NCBI GenBank assembly: GCA_020073705.1
Contig: JAIQES010000004.1
Coordinates: 1 to 64,000, forward strand
Length of the DNA stretch: 64,000 nucleotides
Direction: 5' to 3'
From: Terriglobia bacterium
GTDB lineage: Bacteria > Acidobacteriota > Terriglobia > Acidiferrales > UBA7541
Shown: positions 17,292 to 24,885 of the stretch, piece by piece
How the letters are laid out: each line of letters begins with the position of its first letter
Numbering within the stretch: the stretch's first letter is position 1
The notes under the pieces: model-generated
What the model was told of the DNA's origin: nothing
What the model saw: only the letters and a program-made list of their open reading frames with translations
Databases searched by the model: none
Position numbers and translations under genes: made by a program

Positions 17292-17328
17292 TTGAGCTTT
17301 GACACACAAATTGAGCTGACCTTGACAC
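17292..17328. repeat. Direct repeat TTGAGCT-TTGACAC, possible IS end
   Basis: TTGAGCT-TTGACAC (17292-17305) is repeated as TTGAGCT-gacc-TTGACAC (17311-17328). Multiple short terminal repeats of this kind are seen at ends of IS21-like elements, but no transposase is present. It lies near the left border of the dinB-cca mosaic region. Confidence 0.35.
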
Positions 17329-17517
17329 GAGAGAGGGGCTAGCATAGGGTCTTGCGAAAGATGAGTGTTGGAACCGGAGATTTCGCTTCAACGCGCAGTC
17401 TGGGCAGAAGGGTGCTCTCGGGCGCCTGAACACCGGGCGCAATGAGACCGACGACTGCTTCGCCGTGGATTCTCCACAGCAGCAGCGACCGGGGTTGTGC
17501 CGCCTAAACGTGCCCGC

Positions 17518-17539
17518 GCACAACGACGTGTCGTTGTGC
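17518..17539. promoter_or_regulatory. 22-bp perfect palindrome upstream of the FMN oxidase gene
   Basis: GCACAACGAC-GT-GTCGTTGTGC is a perfect inverted repeat that ends 25 nt before the start codon at 17565. Its place and symmetry suit a repressor operator. Confidence 0.5.
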
Positions 17540-17564
17540 ACTGGCGCGAAAGGAGAAGAAGACT

Positions 17565-18857
17565 ATGGCGTCTTCAAGCGGGTTACGGAATCGTCGTGCA
17601 TTTTTGAGTTTCCTAGCGGCCAGTCCAATCCTGGCGAGCGTGGGCTTCACGTCACGTTGGGTGGAAGATCTGATGGCGGAACCTCTCGCGGCTCAGGACA
17701 CGGCCGCTCTGGGCGCGCAAAACGAGGTCATCATCAAGTCCGTGAAAGAGGCGCTTAATGTCTTCGACTTCGACGCCGTCGCGCGTACGAAGCTCTCGCC
17801 CGCCCATTATACTTTCATAACCGACGGCTCATTCAACAACGAGACGCTCCGGGCGAACCGTGAGGGCTTCTCGAAATATCAGATTCGCTTGCGCCGGCTG
17901 ACAGGCATCACCAAAGTCGACCAATCTGTTCGGATCTTCGGTGTGAACTGGGAATCGCCGATCTTTCTGTGTCCGATCGGCAGGATGAACGCGTATTATC
18001 CCCAAGGGGCCGTGGTTGTGGCTCGCGCCGCCAAGGCGACGCGCACGTTGCAAATTCTGTCAGGGTCAGCGGTAATCCTGGCCGATCCGAAAATAATCGG
18101 GGACATAATTGCTGCGCGCGGAGAGCCAGTCTGGTTCGCCGGTCTAGGGGATACTCTGGATCAGCCGCTCATCAAGCAGGTTGAGGCGATGGGGTGCCCG
18201 ACGCTCGTCTGGACCATTGATGACGGGGGAGCCAACACGATAGGCGCAAAATCGATCCAGCATGTCGAGGTGCGCGACCTTGACCGCGAGGCCGACTCGC
18301 GCTGCAGTGGTTGCCACAGCAATCTTCCGAAAATTACCAGGATCCAAGCGAGCACCCCGATGGACATGCTTGGGGCAGTCGGCTCTCTCCTGGGTGAGAC
18401 TAGCGTGAAGCTTAGCTGGGACGATGTGAAGCGCGTCAGGGACATGACTCGCATGAAGCTGGTTCTCAAGGGTATCGTGACGCGCGAGGACGCGGCGCTC
18501 GCCGTCCAACACGGGATCGATGCCGTCATCGTGTCCAACCACGGCGGTCATGAGGATGCCAGCGGCCGAGGAACGATCGAGTGTCTGCCAGAAGTTGTGG
18601 CTGGCGCCGCGGGCAAGATACCGGTGCTCATCGACAGCGGCTTTCGCGGCGGCGCGGATGTTTTCAAAGCGCTGGCGCTCGGGGCGACCGCAGTTGGGAT
18701 CGGGCGTCCTCACATCTGGGGCCTTTCCTCGTTTGGGCAGGAAGGCGTAGAAACTGTTATCGCGCTGCTCCGGCGTGAGCTGCAAGTCGTCATGGCCCAA
18801 ACTGGCGCTGCGTCGATTGCCAAGATCAGCCGGAACTCGCTCGTCTTGCATAGCTGA
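17565..18857 (+). CDS. Exported FMN-dependent alpha-hydroxy-acid oxidase
   Basis: The product is 430 aa. It starts with a twin-arginine-type signal (RNRRAFLSFLAASPILASVGF). The FMN-dependent (S)-2-hydroxy-acid dehydrogenase barrel follows. The active-site block is IVSNHGGHE, with the proton-abstracting H326. DSGFRGGADVFKALALGATAVGIGRP supplies the FMN phosphate site and substrate Arg. Relatives include lactate and glycolate oxidases and lactate dehydrogenase LldD, all normally cytoplasmic; an exported form is unusual. AAAGGAG precedes ATG 17565. It is followed after 46 nt by a Tat-type FAD flavoprotein, so they probably act together in the periplasm. The substrate is unknown. It lies within the region bounded by dinB and cca duplications. 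Confidence 0.85.
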   Translation: MASSSGLRNRRAFLSFLAASPILASVGFTSRWVEDLMAEPLAAQDTAALGAQNEVIIKSVKEALNVFDFDAVARTKLSPAHYTFITDGSFNNETLRANREGFSKYQIRLRRLTGITKVDQSVRIFGVNWESPIFLCPIGRMNAYYPQGAVVVARAAKATRTLQILSGSAVILADPKIIGDIIAARGEPVWFAGLGDTLDQPLIKQVEAMGCPTLVWTIDDGGANTIGAKSIQHVEVRDLDREADSRCSGCHSNLPKITRIQASTPMDMLGAVGSLLGETSVKLSWDDVKRVRDMTRMKLVLKGIVTREDAALAVQHGIDAVIVSNHGGHEDASGRGTIECLPEVVAGAAGKIPVLIDSGFRGGADVFKALALGATAVGIGRPHIWGLSSFGQEGVETVIALLRRELQVVMAQTGAASIAKISRNSLVLHS

Positions 18858-18903
18858 TCGTTGGTTGATGCGAGCGATCGTCGCCAATGAGGAGAACAGA
18901 ATC

Positions 18904-20577
18904 ATGAAGGAGAACGAGGCAACAAAGAAGGACCTGTCGAGAAGAGATTTCGTCAAGACGGCAGCCGCCGGTATCGGCGCAACCACCCTGGCCGGGATTG
19001 GCGCAGAGGGAACGGAAGCCGCAAACGTTCCTCGGCACTGGGACAAGGTGGCCGATGTGGTCATCGTGGGGGCCGGAGCCACGGGACTTTCCGCATCCAT
19101 TGAGGCGATGGAAAACGGAGCCTCCGTGATGGTGATCGAGCAGAATTACGACATCGGCGGACACGCCATAGAAAGCGGGGGAAATATTGCTCTCGGTGGC
19201 GGCACTAGTTTGCAGAAGAAATACGGCATCGAGGATTCGCCGGACCGCATGTTCGAGGACCTGGTGCACTGGCATGACTACAGATTCAGCGACAGAGAAA
19301 TTGTGCGCGCGTATTGCGACGGGAGCGCCCCGACCTTCGAATGGCTGATCAAGCACGGCGTCGTGTTTCCTGATAAATCTCCCGATGGGGCTGATGGCGG
19401 TCCTCAGACGGTTAAGAGATCTCAAACCTTGGTCTGGAGTGGAGAGGTCAGCGCCTTCGCTCCGAATGGAGGAAATGGAACCGCTCTCATGCGGCCGCTG
19501 GAAGCCAGTGCGAGGAAGTTGGGCGTGCAAATCCTGCTTCGGCACAGCTTCACGGGCCTCATCAGGGAGGGCAACTTTTCGGGAAGAGTTCTTGGAATCA
19601 CGGCAACGAATCAAGGTAAAACCCTAAACATCCAGGCGAGAAAGGGCGTAATCCTCGGCACAGGCGGCCATACGAGCAATGTGAATTTCCGCAGAATATT
19701 CGACCCAAGATTGACCGAGGAGTACCAAGTGGTGGGCGAACCCTATTCCCGCCAAACCGGCGATGGAGAAATCGCTGCCTTGCAAATCGGAGCATCGCTC
19801 TGGGGTGCCGCGAACCAAACAGTTGAGACGCAGGCGCGATCACACATTTTTGAGAAACCCTACGTGATTGGGAACCGATATGGTTACCCGCAGGGCGGAG
19901 GACGCCGCAATGAGAATTTGAAGGATAGCCCCGTAGCTGGCCTTGCCCGCGCGATCGGTCTCCAGGTAGCGGATTACCAAGACCTTATCCACATAAACCA
20001 AGTCGGTCGGAGGTTCGTGAATGAGACAGCAACCGGATTTGATTGGTGGAACCCTTGTTTGGAGTTGAATGGAGGGAAAGGTGAGGGAGGCGGGCCAATC
20101 TGGGCCATCTTTGACGCAGACGCAGTGAAACGGGAGGGGTGGGTTTGTGCGCCGCCATTCGTAGATCCCGACGGCTGGTTCTTTACCGCAACATCACCGG
20201 CGGAATTGGCCCGCAGGATTGTCAGCAAATACCAGATGCAGCCCGTGCCCGCCATCGCCCTGGAAGAGACGGTGGCCCGGTACAACTCCTTCGTAGATGC
20301 AGGAAAGGACGCGGACTTTGGAAAGCCCGCGCCAAAGTACAAGATTCAGACACCACCATTTTATGCGGCGTGGTCCACACCCTGCGTTCACGATTGTATA
20401 TCTGGTCTGCGCATCAACGGCAAGGCTCAGGTGATCGACCTGTGGGGACAGGTCATACCGAGTCTCTACTGCGGAGGCGAGACAGCGGGTGGTTTCAATC
20501 AACATGGTCTGGCCAAGTCCGTAACCTTTGGCCGGATTGCGGGCCGCGAGGCTGCCCGGTCAACTATCAAACCGTAG
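18904..20577 (+). CDS. Exported FAD flavoprotein, fumarate-reductase/ketosteroid-dehydrogenase type
   Basis: The product is 557 aa from ATG 18904, which has AGGAGAAC upstream. The open frame extends 43 codons further, but that part overlaps the preceding gene. The Tat signal is LSRRDFVKTAAAGIGATTLAG. The FAD-binding Rossmann motif VVIVGAGATGLSASIEA (56-61 GAGATG) follows, and the C-terminal FAD motif is LYCGGETAGGFNQHGLAKS. The fold is that of the FAD_binding_2 family (flavocytochrome c fumarate reductase, urocanate reductase, 3-ketosteroid dehydrogenase). No heme c motif is present. Its partner is likely the FMN oxidase just upstream; the pair may pass electrons from a hydroxy acid. The substrate is unknown. 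Confidence 0.85.
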   Translation: MKENEATKKDLSRRDFVKTAAAGIGATTLAGIGAEGTEAANVPRHWDKVADVVIVGAGATGLSASIEAMENGASVMVIEQNYDIGGHAIESGGNIALGGGTSLQKKYGIEDSPDRMFEDLVHWHDYRFSDREIVRAYCDGSAPTFEWLIKHGVVFPDKSPDGADGGPQTVKRSQTLVWSGEVSAFAPNGGNGTALMRPLEASARKLGVQILLRHSFTGLIREGNFSGRVLGITATNQGKTLNIQARKGVILGTGGHTSNVNFRRIFDPRLTEEYQVVGEPYSRQTGDGEIAALQIGASLWGAANQTVETQARSHIFEKPYVIGNRYGYPQGGGRRNENLKDSPVAGLARAIGLQVADYQDLIHINQVGRRFVNETATGFDWWNPCLELNGGKGEGGGPIWAIFDADAVKREGWVCAPPFVDPDGWFFTATSPAELARRIVSKYQMQPVPAIALEETVARYNSFVDAGKDADFGKPAPKYKIQTPPFYAAWSTPCVHDCISGLRINGKAQVIDLWGQVIPSLYCGGETAGGFNQHGLAKSVTFGRIAGREAARSTIKP

Positions 20578-20731
20578 AATTTGGGGCGAATTGCAGACAC
20601 TGTCACTGCGCAGGTTGGAACGGTCTTTTTGCTGAAGCGTGCCCTCTAAACACACCTGGAGAGAAAACAGGGCACGACAAGTGCGAAACGAGCCACAAGG
20701 TCTGTCGTCTTCTCGGAAAGTGGCCCGCTAC

Positions 20732-20836
20732 GCATGATCTGCCGCTCTTTGCACTCGTCCGGAACGGGCGCATAATTCGTGTATGACGCCGCGCGAATTA
20801 GCAGATCAGATTTGCGGCACGCTGCGCCGCAGCGGG
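20732..20836 (+). pseudogene. Displaced copy of the cca promoter and first codons
   Basis: These 105 bp match 23153-23257, the promoter and first 18 codons of cca, at about 99 of 105 positions. The copy has an ATG at 20783 and reads TPRELADQICGTLRRSG. It then diverges abruptly into unrelated sequence, so no functional protein is expected. Weaker similarity extends about 20 bp further left. It marks one border of a duplicated or integrated segment. Confidence 0.85.
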
Positions 20837-20979
20837 TGCTTTCGACGGAGTTCAAGCGTTCGCCGCATTCAAAATGCCGAACAGGCAAGAGAACGCGGCG
20901 CCACGTGCCCTCAAGAAGGCAGACACAACGATCACGGGATTGAGCTATATTGCTCGCTTCAAAAAGATCGGAGGGAATC

Positions 20980-21990
20980 ATGGGTGAAAATCGAGCGCGA
21001 AGGGCGCTGGACGCGGGCCGCAGGAGATTTTGTCTGGCGAGTTGCTTATCAGGCTTCGCGGCAGCGGCAGCAGGCGGAGTGGCGTCATTTTTAGGTGTAA
21101 CGCCCCTGTGGGCAGAGGGAGCGAGTATGGGAAAAGCATTCCCGGTTTCTTCACCAGAATCGGGAGGCTTGGCTTCGGGCGCATACGACTCAGCTTCTGG
21201 TTCTCCGGACACGGCTTTATTGGCCGGGGCATCTCCGGCGCAAAACGGAGGAGGCGATACGGACGAGCAGCGCATTGCGGACTTGGTGACGGGCAATCAC
21301 ATCCTGTTCGATCAAGGAGTGGTTGACGGCTTTGGGCACATCAGCGCACGGTGCGTGAAGAATCCGGCGCACTTTTGGCTGTCGCAGTCGCGCGCGCCGG
21401 GAATGGTGTCGAAGGACGACATCATGGAATTCAATGAGGATAGCGAGGCAGTCGATGCGCACGGGAGGTTGCTCTATGGCGAGCGATTCATTCATGGCGA
21501 GATTTATCGCGCAAGGCCGGACGTGATTTCTGTGGCGCATAGCCACGCGCCGGGGGTGATTCCGTTTGGTGTGACGGGCGTGGCGCTGCGTCCTGTAATT
21601 CACACGGCGGGGTTCCTGCCGCCGGTGACACCGATTTTCGAGATTCGCGAAATAGCTGGAGAAGATAACGGCATCCTGGTCAAAAGCAACAAACTTGGAG
21701 CTGGGCTGGCCAAGGTTCTGGGAAAATCGCCGGTGGTGCTGATGCGAGGGCACGGCGATACGGTGGTAGGTTCGAGTGTGAAAGTGGCCGTGTATCGCTC
21801 GATTTATACGCAATTGAATGCGCAAATTCAGGCAGAGTCGCTGATGCTGGGACAGGGGAAGGTGGTATATCTGAATTCGATGGAGTCTGCCAAAGTGAAC
21901 GCAATCAATGAAACGGGAGGGGTCGAGCGAGTATGGCAGATCTGGAAGGCGCGGGCGAACGCGAATTTGGCGGTGCTGAAAGGTAGCTAG
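20980..21990 (+). CDS. Exported class II aldolase/adducin-family protein
   Basis: The product is 336 aa from ATG 20980, with GGAGGGA upstream. The N-terminus has a twin-arginine-like signal (GRRRFCLASCLSGFAAAAAGG) and then a Gly/Ser-rich linker of about 45 residues. The class II aldolase core follows: DGFGHISARC, the metal histidines in ISVAHSHAPG, and RGHGDTVVG. Members use a divalent metal for aldol cleavage or decarboxylation of sugar phosphates and related compounds. A possible TATATT -10 lies at 20946-20951. An exported aldolase beside two exported flavoenzymes suggests one extracytoplasmic pathway. It sits exactly between the displaced cca head and dinB tail. Confidence 0.85.
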   Translation: MGENRARRALDAGRRRFCLASCLSGFAAAAAGGVASFLGVTPLWAEGASMGKAFPVSSPESGGLASGAYDSASGSPDTALLAGASPAQNGGGDTDEQRIADLVTGNHILFDQGVVDGFGHISARCVKNPAHFWLSQSRAPGMVSKDDIMEFNEDSEAVDAHGRLLYGERFIHGEIYRARPDVISVAHSHAPGVIPFGVTGVALRPVIHTAGFLPPVTPIFEIREIAGEDNGILVKSNKLGAGLAKVLGKSPVVLMRGHGDTVVGSSVKVAVYRSIYTQLNAQIQAESLMLGQGKVVYLNSMESAKVNAINETGGVERVWQIWKARANANLAVLKGS

Positions 21991-21993
21991 AAG

Positions 21994-22119
21994 TTAGCAG
22001 GTGCGGAAAAACTCAAATTCCCTGACCACATTGGCTGAAGCCCATTTGAAAGCAATTGCGTCATGTCGCAGCTAAATCTGCGACCCCCTAACAGTTCGAG
22101 TTTTTCGGCAAGCTGCTAG
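21994..22119. mobile_element. 126-bp MITE-like element with inverted ends
   Basis: The left end TTAGCAGGTGCGGAAAAACT and the right end, read on the other strand as CTAGCAGCTTGCCGAAAAAC, form terminal inverted repeats of about 24 bp with few mismatches. They enclose 75 bp that contain a small TCGCAG-CTGCGA hairpin and no gene. Such ends resemble those of DDE-transposase insertion sequences; the family is a guess. It follows the aldolase stop by 3 nt and precedes the displaced dinB tail by 13 nt. Confidence 0.6.
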
Positions 22120-22132
22120 CCGGAATTTCCGT

Positions 22133-22205
22133 CTGCGCGAACCCACGCATCTGGACCCCATCGCATTCGAAGTTGAAAGCTCGAAAGGGAAACTTCCATG
22201 ATCTG
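22133..22205 (+). pseudogene. Displaced, internally deleted copy of the dinB 3' end
   Basis: 22133-22163 is identical to dinB 16804-16834. 22169-22205 matches 17065-17101 across the dinB stop codon. The 230 bp between these blocks are missing. Weaker similarity continues for about 35 bp beyond the stop. It is not expressed as protein. Confidence 0.85.
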
Positions 22206-22362
22206 GTGATGCGTCATTCTGAGAACGGCGTTTCTTGGGAGTTAGCCGTCGAAATCCTGCAATCTAGCGGGAAACTGAAATTGACAATAGAAAGCGGCGG
22301 AACTATTGTTTTGTTTGTGTGGGAAATAGAGGTAGGAAGTTGCCGCTAACTGGAGGATAGTG

Positions 22363-22704
22363 ATGAAATACACAATCTTCGTGGTTTTGTTCATCTCGTG
22401 CGCGATTACTTTGGCGCTGGGTGCGCGGGCTCAAGAAGCGGCCCCAAAGGTCCATAGCATGACCGGGTGCTTGGAGAAGGGTCCTGAACCCGACTCGTAC
22501 ATGCTTACCCACGTCGAGAAGGGACCGAAGTCGGTTGGAATCGTGTCGTCGACCGTCAATTTGGCCCCGCACATCGGCCACAAAGTCGAGATCACCGGTA
22601 CAGCCGTGCCCGCCAAGGAAGCAGAGGCGGACAGTAAGGTACCGAAGGCCCCGCATTATATGAAAGTAACTGCGATGAAGCATATCGCGGCCACTTGCCC
22701 GTAA
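22363..22704 (+). CDS. Small secreted protein, DUF5818-like
   Basis: The product is 113 aa with a Sec signal peptide (KYTIFVVLFISCAITLALGARAQ, cleavage after AQA or ARA). The mature domain begins HSMTGCLEKGPEPDSYMLTH and holds NLAPHIGHKVEITGTAVP, a small beta-barrel-like fold seen in many acidobacterial secreted proteins. Two cysteines (in TGCL and ATCP) may pair. TGGAGGAT lies 5 nt before ATG 22363, and the GTG at 22360 is too close to it. The function is unknown. It is the only gene in the right half of the dinB-cca mosaic region. Confidence 0.75.
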   Translation: MKYTIFVVLFISCAITLALGARAQEAAPKVHSMTGCLEKGPEPDSYMLTHVEKGPKSVGIVSSTVNLAPHIGHKVEITGTAVPAKEAEADSKVPKAPHYMKVTAMKHIAATCP

Positions 22705-23152
22705 TTCTTCATTCGGCTTGAATTTTGGCGATGGGCGAGGGCATCCGCTCCAAGGGTGCCCCACTTGTCGCGCGGGTTGCTGCACCAGGATAGCTGTGCG
22801 TCGCTCGGTAGTGTGTCGGCAAGATTGAGGGAACCCACGGCTGCTGCTGGATAGTTCGCGCACGATCGATCCTACCCCGTACTTCTATTCTGCGAGAAAC
22901 ACGGCAATATCGTTTTTAATACTTCGCAGATTTGTTTCGACCCCTAACAATACTTTAAAGACGGGAAGTTTTGTTCTGTAGGATGCACAAGCCTTACGTA
23001 AGGCTCGGTGGACCTGAAGTTCTATCATGAGTGACTAGGATGGGTGACGCGGCTCAGCATAGAGTCCTTTCAGGAACGGGACTCCGCCTTGAGGAAATCG
23101 ATGAAAATCCCAGTGCCGGGTAAGTCGACTTCTCGAATGTATGGTCCACTAT
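22705..23152. other. About 450 bp without a visible gene
   Basis: No frame here has convincing coding character. The sequence contains AT-richer stretches (about 22900-23000). At its right end begins the similarity to the displaced cca head (from about 23127). Confidence 0.55.
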
Positions 23153-23169
23153 GCATGATCCGCCGCTCT

Positions 23170-23197
23170 TTGCACTCGTCCGGAACAGGCGCATAAT
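23170..23197 (+). promoter_or_regulatory. cca promoter giving a leaderless mRNA
   Basis: TTGCAC, 16 bp, CATAAT. The ATG at 23204 begins seven bases past the -10, so transcription should start on or next to the start codon. The same promoter is kept in the displaced copy at 20749-20776. Confidence 0.6.
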
Positions 23198-23203
23198 TTG
23201 TGT

Positions 23204-24526
23204 ATGACCTCGCGCGAATTAGCCGATCAGATTTGCGGCACGCTGCGCCGCAGCGGGCACCAAGCCTATCTGGTGGGCGGATGTGTGCGCGATCTCGTGC
23301 TGGGCCGCGAGCCATCGGATTACGACGTCTCCACTGACGCGCGTCCCGAGCGGGTGCAAGAGCTGTTTCCACGCAGCCTTGCCGTGGGCGCAAAATTCGG
23401 CGTGATTCTCGTTGTCGAAAATGGCGCCGAAGTCGAGGTGGCGACGTTTCGGTCCGACATCGGCTACTCCGATGGCCGTCACCCGGACTGCGTGGTCTAT
23501 TCGGATTCCCCGGAGGAAGACGTTCGCCGGCGCGATTTTACAATTAACGGTCTGCTGATGGATCCCGGCACGCGTGAGGTTCTTGATTTCGTCAATGGCC
23601 GCGCGGACCTGGGCGCCGGGATTGTGCGCGCCATTGGCGATCCGCGAGTGCGTTTCGCGGAAGACAAACTGCGCATGGTCCGCGCCGTCCGGTTTGCCGC
23701 GCGGTTCGGTTTTCAGATCGAGCCCGGCACGCTGGCGGCGAGCCAAGGGCTGGCAACGCAGATCACGCAAGTTTCCACGGAACGAATACGTGAAGAACTG
23801 ACGAAGCTGCTGACCGAGGGCGCCGCGCGGCGTGGATTCGAACTGCTCGATCAGACCGGCCTGCTTGCCGTGGTGTTGCCTGACGTGGCGCGCATGAAGG
23901 GTGTCGAACAGCCGCCCCAGTATCATCCCGAAGGAGATGTTTGGATTCACACGCGCATGATGCTGGAGAAGCTCCTGGCAAATTGCTCTCCGACGCTGGC
24001 CTGGGGCGTGCTTCTGCATGATGTGGGCAAGCCCCCGACCTTCGCTCCGCCCACGGGGCCGGGCAGCCGCATCCGTTTTGATGGTCACGTCGAAGTGGGC
24101 GCGCGAATGGCCGAAGGCATTTGCCACGCGCTTCGCTTCTCAAACGACGATATCAACCAGATCGAAGCGCTGGTCGCAAATCACCTGCGCTTCAAAGACG
24201 TCCGTCAGATGCGCCAGGCGACGCTCAAGCGGTTTGTCCGCCTGCCCCGGTTCGACGAACACCTCGAACTGCATCGTCTGGATTGCCTCGCAAGCCACGG
24301 GAGCCTTGAGGCTTATGACTTCGTTCAGCGGTTTCTGGCCGAGACGCCGCCTGAGCAGGTGCGGCCCCCGAGATTGGTGACAGGCGATGACCTGAAAGGA
24401 ATGGGCATTCTGCCTGGGCCAAGATATAAGGAAATCCTGCTCGCCGTGGAAGAGGCTCAACTGGATGGCCGGTTTTCCGACCGGGAGAGTGCGCTCCAAT
24501 TCGCACGCTCAATCTGCCAATCTTAA
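23204..24526 (+). CDS. cca: CCA-adding tRNA nucleotidyltransferase / poly(A) polymerase family
   Basis: The product is 440 aa. The class II nucleotidyltransferase head domain has LVGGCVRDLVLGREPSDYDVST with the catalytic acidic pair. RRRDFTINGLLMD, FAEDKLRMVRAVRFAARFGF and the neck domain follow. An HD domain has H272-D273 in LLHDVGKPPTF, as in phosphohydrolase-bearing members. CCA-adding enzymes and poly(A) polymerase I look alike at this level; the HD domain and size favour a CCA- or A-adding enzyme. I chose ATG 23204 rather than the TTG at 23198, because the promoter lies directly upstream. The 5' end is duplicated at 20732-20836. Confidence 0.88.
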   Translation: MTSRELADQICGTLRRSGHQAYLVGGCVRDLVLGREPSDYDVSTDARPERVQELFPRSLAVGAKFGVILVVENGAEVEVATFRSDIGYSDGRHPDCVVYSDSPEEDVRRRDFTINGLLMDPGTREVLDFVNGRADLGAGIVRAIGDPRVRFAEDKLRMVRAVRFAARFGFQIEPGTLAASQGLATQITQVSTERIREELTKLLTEGAARRGFELLDQTGLLAVVLPDVARMKGVEQPPQYHPEGDVWIHTRMMLEKLLANCSPTLAWGVLLHDVGKPPTFAPPTGPGSRIRFDGHVEVGARMAEGICHALRFSNDDINQIEALVANHLRFKDVRQMRQATLKRFVRLPRFDEHLELHRLDCLASHGSLEAYDFVQRFLAETPPEQVRPPRLVTGDDLKGMGILPGPRYKEILLAVEEAQLDGRFSDRESALQFARSICQS

Positions 24527-24885
24527 AGGCATCGTCCGTTGTGCCCGCAGGCGCCTGCTTTCAGCACATCTAAACAAAGGGAAAGAAGGCCACGGGAATA
24601 AGAAGTCATGCAAGCGTCAGGTTTGCCGGTAGAATCTGAAAGTGCGGACGGGTCTTGAATGGTGGCGAAGGCCGCGTTTTCTTGCATGGTTATTAAGACC
24701 TTTATTTTCATAGTGTTAAATTTAATTTGTTGCTTGCATCAAGGCTGCCTTACTCTTTAGTGGCATACGCTAAAGTTTCTTGCTAATCATTATGTATTTC
24801 TGTGATACCTTTCCCTACGCTTCTGCATCTAAATGATTGTCCGGCAATTTGCGGACGAGTTAGAGTGACCCGAGGGGGGATTTAA
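24527..24885. other. 359-bp intergenic region before lon
   Basis: This is A+T-richer DNA between cca and lon. It holds an inverted repeat CTTTAG-tggcatacg-CTAAAG (24755-24775) that might bind a regulator. No CIRCE-type element or gene is visible. Confidence 0.4.

Noticed and set aside
22303..22863. Minus-strand frame of 186 codons over the small secreted protein
   Set aside because: The plus-strand product has a signal peptide and a strong ribosome site; the antisense frame is Arg/His-rich.
24755..24775. CTTTAG-CTAAAG inverted repeat as a heat-shock operator of lon
   Set aside because: It matches neither CIRCE nor a known HspR site; it is kept only as a note in the intergenic entry.
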